This document shows positions 48,108 through 60,196 of a DNA stretch of 64,000 nucleotides, in pieces; positions within the stretch are counted from its first letter, which is position 1, and each line of letters begins with the position of its first letter. The notes under the pieces were generated by a model. It saw nothing but the letters and a program-made list of their open reading frames with translations. It did no database searches and was not told the origin of the DNA. Source of the stretch: Petaurus breviceps papuanus (Eukaryota; Chordata; Mammalia; Diprotodontia; Petauridae); assembly GCA_028583685.1 (NCBI GenBank), contig JAMXIF010001193.1, positions 26,333,400-26,397,399 on the forward strand, given 5' to 3'. Made by a program: the position numbers and the translations under genes.

Positions 48108-48553
48108 TCAAAGATTGGACCGAAATAGGTCCCTGCCCACACTTCACTTAATGACTGTGTTCTGGGCTCTCCAGGCTTACAGTGAATGTCAATGGAAACT
48201 GTTTCTTTGGAACTGCAACCCTGAGGGTCTTCCCTTCCCAGCATGTTTTCTTTTTCTAATTAAAGGGGCCATCCCTTGACTCACTTCTTAAAGAGGCCCA
48301 TTCAGTGAATAGCCATTACCTCTTTCTAAGTGAGTACCTAAAAGGGCCAGGGTCTCCCTTTGCATCCTGGCCCATCTTCAGTCATCCTAATGAATATCTT
48401 GCCACTGGACCCACATGGCTCTGGAGGAGAAAGTGAGGCTGTTGACCTTGCACAGCCCTCCTTCACTCAAATCAAAGTCAACTGCAAGTCACACCATCAT
48501 TTCCCTGATGTCGTAGTCCTCTTCAAAAACGAAGGACAAACACAACAACCTTA
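48108..48553 (+). repeat. RTE-like ~450-bp repeat unit, copy 2
   Basis: GGTCCCTGCCCACACTTCAC, CCCTGAGGGTCTTCCCTTCC, CACTGGACCCACATGGCTCT, end AAAACGAAGGACAAACACAA then CAACC. The CAACAA-type end suggests non-LTR (RTE-like) origin; the family name is uncertain. A lone tail of the same type lies at 47785-47835. Confidence 0.65.
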
Positions 48554-48694
48554 TAGATGAGGAAACCGAGGCAAACAGGGTTAAGTGACTTGTCCAGGGT
48601 CACACAACTAGGAAGTGTCTACAGCTGCATTTGAATTAAGGTCTTACTTTTTCCAAGCCCAGTGCACTATCCACTGTGCCACCTAGCTTCCCTA
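48545..48694 (-). mobile_element. tRNA-headed SINE
   Basis: GTTAAGTGACTTGTCCAGGG, CACTATCCACTGTGCCACCT. Lies directly after the RTE-like unit ending at 48553. Confidence 0.8.
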
Positions 48695-48911
48695 ACCATG
48701 GAATTTTCATGGGATTTAAATGTTCTGTAGGAACTGAAGGGGAACTTAGAAGGTCATCCTTCTAAGGATTTCATAAATGAGGAAACAACCTCATCTGGAC
48801 AAGTTTCAAACACAGGTGCAAAGACTCCAAAGGATTATTTTTACTGAACCTGCCCCTACCCTGCTCTCAAAGCACTTTGCACTCATCTATTTTTTTTTTA
48901 ATTGTTAACTT

Positions 48912-49073
48912 TAGGGGTGGCTAGGCAGCACAGTGAATAGAGCACTGGCCTTGGAGTCAGGAGAACCTGTGTTCAAATATGGCCTCAGATACTTAATACT
49001 TACTAGCCGTGTGACCTTGGGCAAGTCACTTAACCCCAATTGCCCTGCCTTCCCCCTCCAAAAAAAAGAGAGA
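48912..49073 (+). mobile_element. tRNA-headed SINE
   Basis: GGGGTGGCTAGGCAGCACAG start and A-tail. Flanked by TTTTAATTGTTAACTTTA and TTTTAATTGTTAGCTTTA, an 18-bp duplication with one difference. Confidence 0.9.
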
Positions 49074-49164
49074 ATTTTAATTGTTAGCTTTAGTTTTTAG
49101 CATCAATGTCATTTCTGAATATATTCCTCCACCCTCCTCTACACAGGAAATCAACAAATCAACA

Positions 49165-49500
49165 TGCTTTTATTAAGCTCATTACTTGCCAGGCTCTGTA
49201 CTAAGCACTGGGGATATAAATAAAGGTAAAAACAAAAACAGACCCAATCCTCAAAAAGCTTATATGCTAAGGCAACATACAAACAATTACGTTGAGACAA
49301 GATATATACAGATTAAACTGGAAGTAAACTCAAAGGGAAAGCTAGCTTAGGCACTGAGGGGGGATAGACAAGAGTGAAATTAGAGAGAGCTGGGTTATAG
49401 GAAAATGCTTTTAGCCCTAGGTAGGATTTGACCTAAGTCTTGAAGGAAGCCTGGGAAGTCAGGAGGAGGAGCCAAGAAGGTAGAACATTCCAAGCATAGC
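49165..49500 (-). repeat. L2 LINE fragment
   Basis: Reversed L2 3' end: CTTTTATTAAGCTCATTACT, CTAAGCACTGGGGATATAAA and CCTCAAAAAGCTTATATGCT. Confidence 0.6.
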
Positions 49501-49883
49501 AAGCTATCCCATTTAATGAGAGAGACAGAGACCAAGACAGAGGACAGAAACAGACAGACAGAGAAATGCAGCCCAGCAAAACTAACCCAATTATCAAAAC
49601 AGCACTTTATATTAAGTGATCCTCACAACTGTGTGAAGTCACAGGGATTATTTCCCCCTATTTTGGAGATGAGAAAACTAAAGCCTGGAGAAGTGTCCAT
49701 CTTCACATGTGTAAGAGTCACGTGTGGTATTCCTATCTAGAAGGTCTCTATTCCAAGAGTTCCATTGTGTCCTACTCAACACTAAAAAGTTCCCCTAAAT
49801 CCTGCTTGCCTTAGCTATTTTACAGTTTAATTTAGCTTAAATCAATCCAACAAACAAACATTAAATGCCTAATGACTGGTGTA

Positions 49884-50333
49884 TGAAGATTGGACCACAA
49901 CAGGTCCCTGCCTAAGCTCCACTTAATGGCTGTATTTTGGGCCCCCTTGGCCCAAAGTGAATGTCAATGATAACTGTTTCTCTTTGGAACACCAATCCTG
50001 AGGGTCTTCCCTCCCAGCATGATTTTTTTCTTTTCTTTTTTTCTAATTAAAGGGTCCATCCCTTGACTCACTTCTTAAAGAGGCCTATTCACCGAATGAG
50101 CCTTTACCTCACTTCCAATTTGAAAAGACCTTAGCCTAAAAGGGCCAGGGTCTCCCATTGCATCCTAGGCCATCTCCAGTCATCCTTGTGAATATCTGGT
50201 CACTGGATCCAGATGGCTCTGGAGGAGAAAGTCAGGCTGCTGCCTTGCACAGCCCTCCCTCCCTCAAACCAAAATCAACTGAAATTCATGTCATTATTTC
50301 CCTGATGCCGTGGTCAAAGGACAAACACAACAA
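49884..50333 (+). repeat. RTE-like ~450-bp repeat unit, copy 3
   Basis: GAAGATTGGACCACAACAGG, CCTGAGGGTCTTCCCTCCCA, CACTGGATCCAGATGGCTCT, end AAAGGACAAACACAACAAC. Same strand and extent as copy 2, about 1.3 kb away. Confidence 0.65.
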
Positions 50334-50484
50334 CTTGTGCTTATTCTTGGGGGAGTTAGGAAGATGAGACAAAATACTGATAACTATAATTCACAACTAG
50401 AACAAATGTATTATTCATTCAGAAACATTTACTAAGTACTTACAATGAGGAAAAACACAAAATTCGATGATAGGGGATTTGTTC

Positions 50485-51370
50485 AAGGAATCACAGAATC
50501 TCAGAGTTAGAAGAGACCTCAGAGGTCATCTAATCCACCTCCCACCTGACCAGGAATCCCTCTACATCTTCAGCAGATGCTCATCCTTTCATACCTAGAA
50601 TAATTATAGTGAGGAAGAACTCAGTACCCCCTGAGGCACCACATTCCACTTTTCAATAGCTCTAACTGTTAGAACATTTTTCCTCAGATCAAACTTAAAT
50701 CTACCTTTTGCCACCTTTGACCCATTGCTTCCAGGTCTGCCTTCTGGAACCAAGAACAACAATAATTCTGTAATGCTGATTCTTGCCTGACCTCAGGCAA
50801 GCCACTTAAACTCCGTGGGTTTCAGTTTCCTCATCTCTAAAAAGAGAGGTTTGGTCCAGATGACCTCAAAAGTCTTTTTCAAGTCTAGATCGATGATTCC
50901 ATAATCCTAAGTCTCATCATCCCCTTTCAGAATATTAATTTTCCACAATACTTGAAGATGGCTAATAGTCTTCAATCTCTTTATGCAGTCCTCATATGAT
51001 ATTGATTCCAATCCCTTCAACCAGCCTGGTTACCCTCTGAACAAACCTTCTCTGAAAGTCCTTTTCTTTAGCTTATTAATGTTCTTACTAAATGTAGCAC
51101 CCAGAACTAAACACAGTAGTCCAGGTATGGTCTAATCAGGACAGGGTACAATGAGACTGTCACCTCCTGTTTTCTGGACACTGTGTTTAACTAATGCAAC
51201 TTAAGATAGCATTAGCTTTTTTGGCTACCATAATTTGCTACCAACTCACATTGAATTTGCAGTTCACTAACAACCTCTGATCTTTTTTCATATGGATTGC
51301 TATTTAGCTATGTCTCCCCCAGACAAAACATTTCATCTTACACACATAGGCCCTCAATAAATTCTTCTTG
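50485..51370 (-). mobile_element. CR1/L3 LINE 3' part
   Basis: Begins at the reversed 3' terminus GAATCACAGAATCTCAGAGT, then GAAGAGACCTCAGAGGTCAT, and continues through CACCCAGAACTAAACACAGTAG. Compared with the copy in 44640-45135 it has the same end in opposite orientation. Decayed, non-coding. Confidence 0.7.
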
Positions 51371-51418
51371 AATTGGGTAGAGGGCTGTACAACCCAGTAA
51401 TATGTGAACTCTAAGATT

Positions 51419-51868
51419 TATTGTTGTTCAGTCATTTTTAATCATATCTTACTGTTCATGACCTGATTTGGGATTTTCTTGGCAGAGATACTTGGAGTGG
51501 TTTGCCATTTCCTCTCCAACTCATTTTACAGATGAGGAAACTGAGGCCAACAGGGTTAAGTGACTTGTCCAGGATTGTATAACTTGTCAGTGTCTGAGAC
51601 TGGATTTGAACTCAGGAAGAGGAGTCTTCCTTCCTTCAGGTCTAATACTCTATCCAGGGATGGGAAACCTTTAGCGTCGAGGTCCCATGTGGCCCTCTAG
51701 GTCCTCAAGTGTGACTCTTTGACTGAATTAAAACTTTACCGAATAAATCTTCTTAATAAAAGGATTTGTTCTGTAAAACTTGGACTCAGTCGAAAGTCCT
51801 TAAAGGCCACATGTGATCTAGGCACTGCAGGTTCCCCACCTTATCCAATGTGCCACCTAACTGCTCTA
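51419..51868 (-). mobile_element. RTE-tailed SINE split by a MITE
   Basis: SINE parts 51419-51654 and 51841-51868, separated by the hAT-like MITE. TTGTTGTTCAGTCATTTTTA and GTTAAGTGACTTGTCCAGGA are visible in the first part, GCCACCTAACTGCTC in the second. Confidence 0.85.
51655..51840. mobile_element. hAT-like palindromic MITE, copy 3, inside a SINE
   Basis: Starts CAGGGATGGGAAACC and ends GCAGGTTCCCCACC, with the family middle AATAAAAGGATTTGTTCTG. It interrupts a minus-strand SINE: the SINE reads ...ATACTCTATCC before it and TTATCCAATGTGCCACCTAA after it. The shared TATCC(A) is likely part of the target duplication. Its insertion is therefore younger than that SINE copy. Confidence 0.75.
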
Positions 51869-53627
51869 AGCTCTGAGACAAAAAATCACTATTAATTGGG
51901 GAATCTGGGAAGACTTCCTGGATAAGGTGGCACGTAGGCTTTTAAGGATGGGTACTAACAGATGATAGCAAATCACTCCAGTATCTTTGCCAAGAAAACT
52001 CCACAAGTGGTCACAAAAAGTAGGACATGACTGAAAAAACTACCAGGTGAAGATGGGAAAGGAGGACATTCCACACAATAAGAAACAACTTAAGAGACTT
52101 GTAGAAGGAGGAAAAGGGAGAACAAAGACCAGTCCAGTTTGGCTAGAGCATAGTGAGTGGAGGTCAGTAATATGCAATGTTTGGGAAAATAGGTAATATT
52201 AGATTTTGGAGGTCCTTGCCTGTCCTAAAAAGGAATTTAGCAATCCTCGTCCTCCTTATCCATTCAATTATTTCTGCAGAGAAGAAACTTGACATAAGGG
52301 GAAAGGGATATCATCTCTGCTTTTAAACTTCTCTGCCCATTATGTTTACCATCTATATCTTCTAGCGCAATAGGAAGAGCACCAACTCTGGAGTCAAACA
52401 GAGGACTGACCTCTGACACACAGGAGACCTTGGACCAGTTGCTTAGCTGCCCTGGACTCCATTCCCTTCATCTGTTAAGAGAGGAGGTTGAGCTAAAAAT
52501 CCTCTGAGACTACTTCCCTAAAATTCTAGTATTCCCCTTAAAAGATTAACTTTCTTATCACAAGGAGAATTACACAGAATATAAAATATTTTCTAGTTTT
52601 CTCTCTGTCTTTCCCTTTCTCATTTTTTCTTTTCATTTATAGCCTAGGAAGAGAAATAACAAACCTAACATATAGGGGACAAGGGTAAAGAACTATGATG
52701 TGTTTTTCCATTTTATGGACTCCTTATTTGGGCTCTGCAATGGACCATCACCTGAAGAAATTCAAGTTAGTGAAATTCAGAAAGGCTTATCAAACTGAAG
52801 AGTTGATCACCTGGTCAGGAATGTTTTTGAACATCACAATTCATGAAGACTGCCGATTGAGATTGAGAGCTCCATCTCACGAGAGCATAATGGATCCTTG
52901 AACTCTTAAAAACATTTTTACCTGCAACATTGTCATTGCTAGTATTAGAGTTCATGGTACTGAAACAAAGTGCCTTGAAGAGATAAATAAATTAACCTCA
53001 CTTACCCTCCTGCAATTCAAAAGATTTACAAAGTACAGATCACCACTGGTCTGTGACTTAGTAGATAAGTACTAAGGAGTTATCTATAAAGCACATTGAG
53101 TTTAACTGACTTGTCCAGGTTACACAGTTAAATGTTATTTAATTATTAAATATCAGAAGCAGAATTTGAATCCAACTCTTCCTGACTCCAAGTCTGATCT
53201 CCTATCATTATTATGCCAAACCGCCTATCTGTATATTAAAATAGTATACTTACACATATGCAAAAATAACACTGACTAATAATAACAGTTAACACTTAGA
53301 TACTATCATACAGTTCATGTGATCCTTTAGGTACAATTTTCAAGTACAGTACTTTACTCATTTTATCTTATTACCTATAAGTGAATATATATAAACAAAA
53401 ATAAACTTGCTATCCTAAATGAAGGATATTTGCTGTATTGATGTGGTTTCTGAGTTTATTTCTAGTTCATCTAGACCAGGGCTTCTTCACCATTTTTGTG
53501 TTATGGATTCCTTTGTAGTCCGGTGAAGCCTATGCACCATTTCTCAGAATACTGATTTTAAATGCATAAAATAAAATACTAGGATCACAAAGGAAGACAA
53601 TTACAATGAAATACTGATACTGCAATT

Positions 53628-53790
53628 TTTTTTTTTTGCTTTTTTTGGGAGAGCAATTGGGGTTAAGCTATTTGCCCAAGGTCACATGGCTAGTGTTAAG
53701 TGTCTGAGTTCTGATTCCAACTCAGGTTCTCCTAATTCCAGGGCCCGGGCTCTTATTCACTGCACCCTCGAGCTGACCCTGCAATATTTT
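53628..53790 (-). mobile_element. tRNA-headed SINE
   Basis: T-run, GCAATTGGGGTTAAGCTATT, GCCCAAGGTCACATGGCTAG and a worn head. Flanked by ACTGCAAT and CCTGCAAT. Confidence 0.85.
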
Positions 53791-53829
53791 TTAAAAAACA
53801 AGTTCATGGTTCCCAGGTTAAATACTTCT

Positions 53830-54210
53830 AAAAGTTTTCATAACCTTGCTCCCTAACCCCCCATCCACCCTTTTTGAAGTTTCCCGTCTTTGATGATTCT
53901 TTTCTCTCCTGCCTTTCCTTAAGGCTGAACTCAGGTGCCACCTCTTTCAAGAAATCTTCCCTGGAAGACTTCTTTCTCCCATACGAGAACGTTATTTCTC
54001 TGCCTCAAAATTTCTCATAACACTTTATCTGGATTTCTCTTTTGAACTTAACACATTATACCTTATGTCATATTTATACCTTGTATAAATATGACCTTTC
54101 TATTAGACTGTAAATTCCTTCAGAGCACAGGGATGTATCAATATTTTTTGTATCTTCAGTCATAGCACAATGTACTACACATAGTAGGACCTTAAAAGCC
54201 ATTTATTAAA
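53830..54210 (+). repeat. L2 LINE fragment
   Basis: TTCAAGAAATCTTCCCTGGA, TGTAAATTCCTTCAGAGCAC and ACATAGTAGGACCTTAAAAG. Confidence 0.6.
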
Positions 54211-55009
54211 AAAAATTATATTACTTGCATTTTAATTACTTCTTTGTAATTTGATCACTGACAAGCATATTCAAAAGTCAAACAGACCATCTCAGGAATG
54301 TTCCCAGTGATAGCTTAGGAAAAAAAGTAGAAATCATAGATAATGCGTTTTCTCAAGAGTAATCTCAGGAACCTAAGAGAACCAGTAAATACCAGGGCTT
54401 CAGACTGAGGGAAGTATTTTCATTGCTTTTATTTGGGGGCAGTGGGGGTTGGGAGGGTAGATAGAACAAGAGAGGCTTTAGATTATATTTGACACTTTAT
54501 TGAAGATAGACTCCCCTTGAAAATAAAAATAGCTGCTTTGCAGAGTTATCCAGGTTTTCTTTTTATCCAGTTTTCAAAGCTTTCTGAAGGTAGGAGGGGA
54601 CAAATGCATAGTGCTGGGGAAAGTGCCCTGGACTTGGAATCAGAAAGCTTGGGATCTCACTTTGACAGGACTGCTTACTAGCTGTCTGACCCACATTGTA
54701 TAATCTCAATCTCCATTTCATTTATGGTACAATGAAAGAGTTGGACTATGGCATCTTTCATTCTGACATGTACATTCTAAGATCCATTCCAGTTCTGATA
54801 TTCTCCATGTCCTACAGATGCCAAAATGTCTTTCCAAAGGCACAGTCCTGACCATGTTGATCTACTACTGAAAAAATCTCTAATGCCTCTAATGTCATTG
54901 TCTATAGGATAAAATGCAAAATTCCTCCTCTGACATTTAAGGTCCTCAATAATTTGATTTTTGCTTAGCTCTCCAGACATTTCAAATGAATCCCTTTTAT
55001 AAAGCAGCT

Positions 55010-55245
55010 CAGAGAAACTAACTGCACAGCACTGGACTCAGGAAGACCTAAGCTCAAATTTGACTTCAGATACTTATTAGCTGTGTTACCCTGGACAAGT
55101 CACCTAACTACCCTCAGACTCAGTTTCCTCATGTGTCAAAAGGGAGTAATAATACCTACCTTCCAGTGCTGTGAAAATAAAATGAGATATTTGTAAAACA
55201 CTTTGAAAACTTTAAGGTACTGTATAAATGCTAGCTACTTTTATT
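55010..55245 (+). repeat. MIR/THER-like CORE-SINE inside an L2
   Basis: CTCAGTTTCCTCATGTGTCA, GGAGTAATAATACCTACCTT and TACTGTATAAATGCTAGCTA. L2 sequence lies on both sides. Confidence 0.6.
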
Positions 55246-55289
55246 AATATTAATAATTTTCAAAACTACATTTCAATTAAAAGGGACTA

Positions 55290-56865
55290 CAAATTGCTTC
55301 CTGAACATGATACTCCATCTCCCATTTTTGTATATTTCCACAAACCATACCCCAGCACCTGGAATTTGCTCCCTCCTCACTCCTAGGACACATAATCCTT
55401 TTCTTTCAAAGCTCTATCCAGATGCCACCTCTACCATGAAACTTTCCTTTATTTCATCGCTTCTCCTTCTATTTTTTAGTACGGTATTTATTTTTTATAC
55501 TTTTTTTTTATCTCTCAGTTGAATGAAAGCTCCTTGTAAGCAGGGACTCTTTTTTAAAAATTATTTATTTATTTTTAGTTTTCAACATTCACTTTTATAA
55601 GATTTTGAGTTCTAAGTTTTGCTCCCCCAAGATGGCATGCAATTGGATAAAGGTTATACACATAAAATCATATTAAACATATTCCCATATTAGTCATGCT
55701 GTAAAAGAAAAATCAGAATAAAAGGGGAAAATCATGAGAAAAAGAACAACAAAGAGAAAATAGTATGTTTCAATCAGTGTTCAGACTCCATAATTCTTTC
55801 TCTGGATGTGGATAGCATTTTCCATCATGAGTCTTTTGGAATTGTCTTAGATGATTGCATTGCTGAAAAGAGCTAAGTCTATCACAGATGGTCATTGTAT
55901 AATATTGCAATTACTGTATACAATGTTCTCTTGGTTCTACTTACTTCACTCAGCATTAGTTTATGTCTTTCCAGGTTTTTCTGAAATTGGCCTGTCCATC
56001 ATTTCTTATGAACAACACCATTCCATTACATTCATATCCCATAACTTAGTCAATCATTCCCCAATTGATGGGCATCCCCTCAATTTCCAGTACCACAAAA
56101 AGAGCCGCTATAAATATTTTTGTACATATGGGTCCTTTCCCCTTTTTTATGATCTCTTTGGGATACAAAACCAGTAGTGGTATTGCTGGATGAAAGGATA
56201 TGCACAGTTTTATAGCCCTTTGATCATAGTTCCAAATTGCTTTGGAGAATTGTTGGATCAGTTCACAACTCCCCCAATAATGCATTAGTGTTCCAATTTT
56301 TCCACCTCTCCTACAATTAGCATTTTTCTGTTTTGTCATGTTAGTCAATCTGATAGGTGTGAGGTGGTACTTCAAAGTTGTTTTAATTTGCATTTCTCTA
56401 ATCCATAGTGACTTAGAGCTTTTTTTATATGACTATAGATAGCTTTAATTTCTTCCTCTGAAAACTGCCTGTTCACATCCTTCAGCCATTTATCCATTGG
56501 GGAATGACTTGTATTCTTATAAATTTGACTCAGTTCTATGTATATATTTTAGAAATGAGGCCTTTATCAGAGACACTGGCCATAAAAATTGTTTCCCAGC
56601 TTTCTGCTTCCCTTGGCATGGACTCTTATTTCTATATTTCTAACTTCACTACCTAGCAAAGTGCTTTGAATAGAGTGGGTACTTAAAATGTATTTGTTTA
56701 ATTGAATAAAATCCCAACTCTGTGACATTCTGTATTTCTAGAATTGAAGCTACTAATGAGTGGAGATATGCTCCACTTTTTGTTTCAATCTGTACTTGGT
56801 TGAAGAGGCTGCTTAACTCGACTATGCCTCAGTTATTCCACTCTCAAAAGAAGCTATGACACATA
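55290..56865 (+). repeat. Inverted duplication, left arm
   Basis: Matches the reverse complement of 58540-59025 along its whole pre-L1 length (about 505 bp without the L1 at 55552-56619). Shared blocks include ACAAACCATACCC, CTAGCAAAGTGCTTTG, GAGTGGGTACTTAAAATGTA and CTAATGAGTGGAGATATGCT. Past the L2 3' end the match continues for about 140 bp of non-L2 sequence. Confidence 0.8.
55552..56619 (-). mobile_element. L1 LINE 3' end, 5'-truncated
   Basis: Minus-strand L1 with a poly(T)-side 3' UTR at the left and ORF2 C-terminus (115-residue open frame at 56046-56393 containing MQIKTTLKYHLTPIRLTN, typical of L1 ORF2). Flanked by the direct repeat GGACTCTT (55544-55551 and 56620-56627). It splits an L2 copy that resumes at 56628, and it is missing from the mirrored arm at 58540-59025. 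Confidence 0.85.
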
Positions 56866-58539
56866 ATGCTTTATTATGTATTATTATTATTATTCAGTAT
56901 TATAGTTAGTCTTCCTTGGTTGGAAGTTGTAAAAATGTTTTAATCTTTCATAAGATAGATCTATATAATACAAGTTCTGTGTAATGCTGAATGTAATTCT
57001 TCTCACTTGGGACAGAGAGAGAGAATGTAAGGCACACTGAGTACTGAAAGGTAGCTTTTGGTTCACACTCATCCTTATGAGGCCATTCGTGGGTTCTGGA
57101 TTGTCATAGTAGAAGGAATATTCCCAGCACCTGCACTCTTTGCATCATTATTATTGAGACACTAACTAATTTGAATTAGTCAGTTCTTGCAACATCTTCA
57201 TGAGGGAGGACACCCTGAAACTTAGAGATGAGGAAACCAAGGTACAAAAAGAGGATAAGTGGCTTCCAGGATCACCCAGAAATAGTGATATGACTATACT
57301 TATTTGGTCTCTCTCTAATCCCATGCTTTGCCCAGACACCTGTAGGAGGACTAGAGGACTGTGACATCATTCAGGAGGGATCAATGTGCTTTCCTTTTAG
57401 TTTCAGCTGTGGGCACATTTTGCCTGATTGTCTTTCATTTTTTCCCCCTCAGTCAGCAAGCAACATGTTTAGAAGTGGTTCCCCATGTACTTGCTGCCCC
57501 ATTTCTACTGACACCCTGACTTCCTTTAAACTAGTTTGTTTTAACATCATAAAAGCAGAATCAGGCACAAATTACTTAATTGTAATATATAATTAATGAA
57601 ATGACAGAAGCATCAGGGAGAGGTGATGTCCCTTTCCCTATCAAGGAACAACACCCAAGACTTTGTAGTGGGGGTGGGAATGAGGTAGTCCTTCTGGCAT
57701 GTAAAAAAGGAATGCAATGTTTGAGAACTTTGGGGGTTCAGCTGGTAATGGGTTACACTAATCTTTGTGTGGTGAGTAGCTTTAGGTTATCAAACCCTAT
57801 ATGTGTATGTGTGGGTGGAGTGCCAGGCCAGGTGGGTGTTGGGGTGACTGCTCCTTGGGCTGGGAGTGTGGCACTAATTATAAACCTACCAATGGGCTGA
57901 ACCTGGGGAACTGTAAGCTGGGTGGAACCAAGGCCCTTGGCCCAGCCTTCTGAAATGGTTACTAGTCCTGGTCTGGGAAGCCATTGGGGTTGGGCATACC
58001 AGTAGAGAGAAAAAAATATGACATGGCATAGTGGAAAGAGAACTGGATTTAGAGCCAGAAGACCCAGGCTCTAACTTCTGTCTGCCAATTACTATCTGTG
58101 TGACCTTGGACAAGTAATTTCCTTCTCTGGGTCTAGTTTCCTCACATGTAAAATGAGAGCAGTAGTTTAGATTAACTCTCATGTCCGTTTTAGTTTTAAA
58201 TCTCTAATCCAAACATGAAGGTATCTGCCCTATGCCAGGGATATAGCCTAGGAAAGTTTATCTTAGAATGAGAAAGCTTTAGTGATACCTAGCTATTCAG
58301 TGGTAATTTATTAGCATTCTCATAAATCTCTGCATAATTTCTGAGTTTTCAGCCCTTTCCTCATCAATAAATATGACTGCATAGAATCTCAAAGTACCTT
58401 GTAATTTGCTTTAAAAAAAAAAAAAGGATGGAAGTTCTAGAGGCCTGCCATGTTTTGCTGAAAACACAGACTAGAAAGATTAGAGAGCTCATGCCTTTTT
58501 GTACAAGTAATAACATTGAGAGAAAAGAAGGGAAGAATC

Positions 58540-59025
58540 ATTAAGAGAGGAATAACTGAGGTACAGTCTTTTGAAAGGGGAATAAGCAACCTGTCCAACC
58601 AAGTCCAGATATAAACTGAAAGTGGAGCATATCTCCACTCATTAGCAGTTTCAATTCTGGAAACATAGAATGTCAGAGAGTTGGAATTTTATTCAATCAA
58701 ACAAATACATTTTAAGTACCCACTCTATGCAAAGCACTTTGCTAGGTGGTGAGGTTAGAAAGATAAAAAGAAGAGTCCCAACCCAAAATAAGCTTTTATT
58801 TAACTCAGAGATTACAAAAAATATGCAAAATTAAAGTACAGCAATAGGAAAAGGGTTAAATAAAGAAAAACTTCATGGTGGAGGTAGCATCTGAATAGTG
58901 CTTCAAAAGAAAAAGATTGAGTCCTGGGAATGAAGAGGGAGTGAATTCCAGGTATTAGGGTATGGTTTGTAGAAATATGCAAAAGTAAGAGATTAAGTGT
59001 CATGTTTAGTAGTGCTAGATAACAC
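58540..59025 (-). repeat. Inverted duplication, right arm
   Basis: Mirror of the left arm. The chance open frames of both arms align (left ISTNHTPAPGICSLLTPRT, right ISTNHTLIPGIHSLFIPRT). By eye about 80-85% identical, so the duplication is old. It lacks the L1 of the left arm. Confidence 0.8.
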
Positions 59026-59680
59026 CTTTTGTGTTATTAGAGATTATCACAATATTTCATAGGACCATATATAGATCCATGGGTCTAGAATTGAAGAAAA
59101 TGCAAAGAACATCTTTTCACAGATGAGGAAACTCAGGCTCAATAGATTGACTCCCAAAATCATGCAGGTACACCTGTAAGGCAGTAGAGAGGTAAGCTAA
59201 AGGAGATAAGTAGCAAAGTGTAGTGAAAAGAACACTGGACCAGAGGACCCAGATTTGATTCTTGGCTTTCTGACTAACTCTAAGTGACTGGTTAAGTCAT
59301 TTAACCTTCCTAAGCCTCAATTTCCTCATTTATAAAATGGGATTGGAGGGACTCGATGAGAGCCTCTTCTTGCTCTCCATTCGAGAATCCTATAATTTGT
59401 TCTGTTTCATGATCTATGGACCCTTCTTGCTTAGGTTGGTTAGAAACAGCACAGAGTCTCATGTGGAAGTCTGTCATAGTCCTAGGATGACTTTCCTGTA
59501 AGCATATCTATTTTATAGCAACTGATGACAGCTACAGAGATGATGTGATTGCATATAATAGAGTCAAAGTAATTAGTGTCTGAATATAAATACCTCTTGT
59601 AGATAAAGAACCAAAGGCAAGAAATGATTTCTCAAAGCTCAAGCCCTGAGTAACTTTATTTGCTCTTAAAAACAAATAAA

Positions 59681-60185
59681 GTTACTATTGTGCTATAAGA
59701 AATGAGGAGCAGACGGACTTTATAATAACCTGGAGAGACTTATATAAACTGATGTTGAGTGAGGAGAGCAGAACCAGGAGAACTTTGTACACAATTACAG
59801 ACACAACATATGTGTGATGACTAACTTTGATAGACTGGGCTCCTCTCAGCAATGTAAGGTTATAAGGCAACTTCAAAGGACTCATGATGGAAAGAGATGT
59901 CCACATCCAGAGAAAGAACTACAGAGTCTGAATACAGACTGAAGCCAACTACTTGCTCTCTTTCTTTTTCTTGTTTGGTTTTGTCTTCTCTTTCCCATTG
60001 TTCAGTCCATTGCTTATAATCCTTCTTTACAACCTTACTAATGTTTAATGTGAAGGTATTTATAGATCTTGTATTTGAGTGCATGCTGCCATGGCAGGGG
60101 GGGGGGGGAGAGGAGAGGGAGGAGAAGAAAATTTGAAACTCAAGGGATTGTGGAACTGAAAACTAAAAGTAAATAAATTAATTTT
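59681..60185 (+). mobile_element. L1 LINE 3' end, short insertion
   Basis: Starts at the ...TACTATTGTGCTATAAGAAA portion of ORF2's end and runs through the 3' UTR with a G-run (60098-60108) to an A-rich tail. Flanked by the direct repeat AAACAAATAAA (59670-59680 and 60186-60196). Confidence 0.75.
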
Positions 60186-60196
60186 AAACAAATAAA

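Larger units (their letters stand above)
54830..56720 (+). repeat. L2 LINE fragment split by a SINE and an L1
   Basis: L2 pieces 54830-55005, 55250-55551 and 56628-56720: AATTCCTCCTCTGACATTTA, GAATGAAAGCTCCTTGTAAG and AAGTGCTTTGAATAGAGTGG. Part of it forms the left arm of the inverted duplication. Confidence 0.6.

Noticed and set aside
56046-56393. 115-codon minus-strand open frame
   Set aside because: It is the ORF2 C-terminus of a truncated L1, not a gene.
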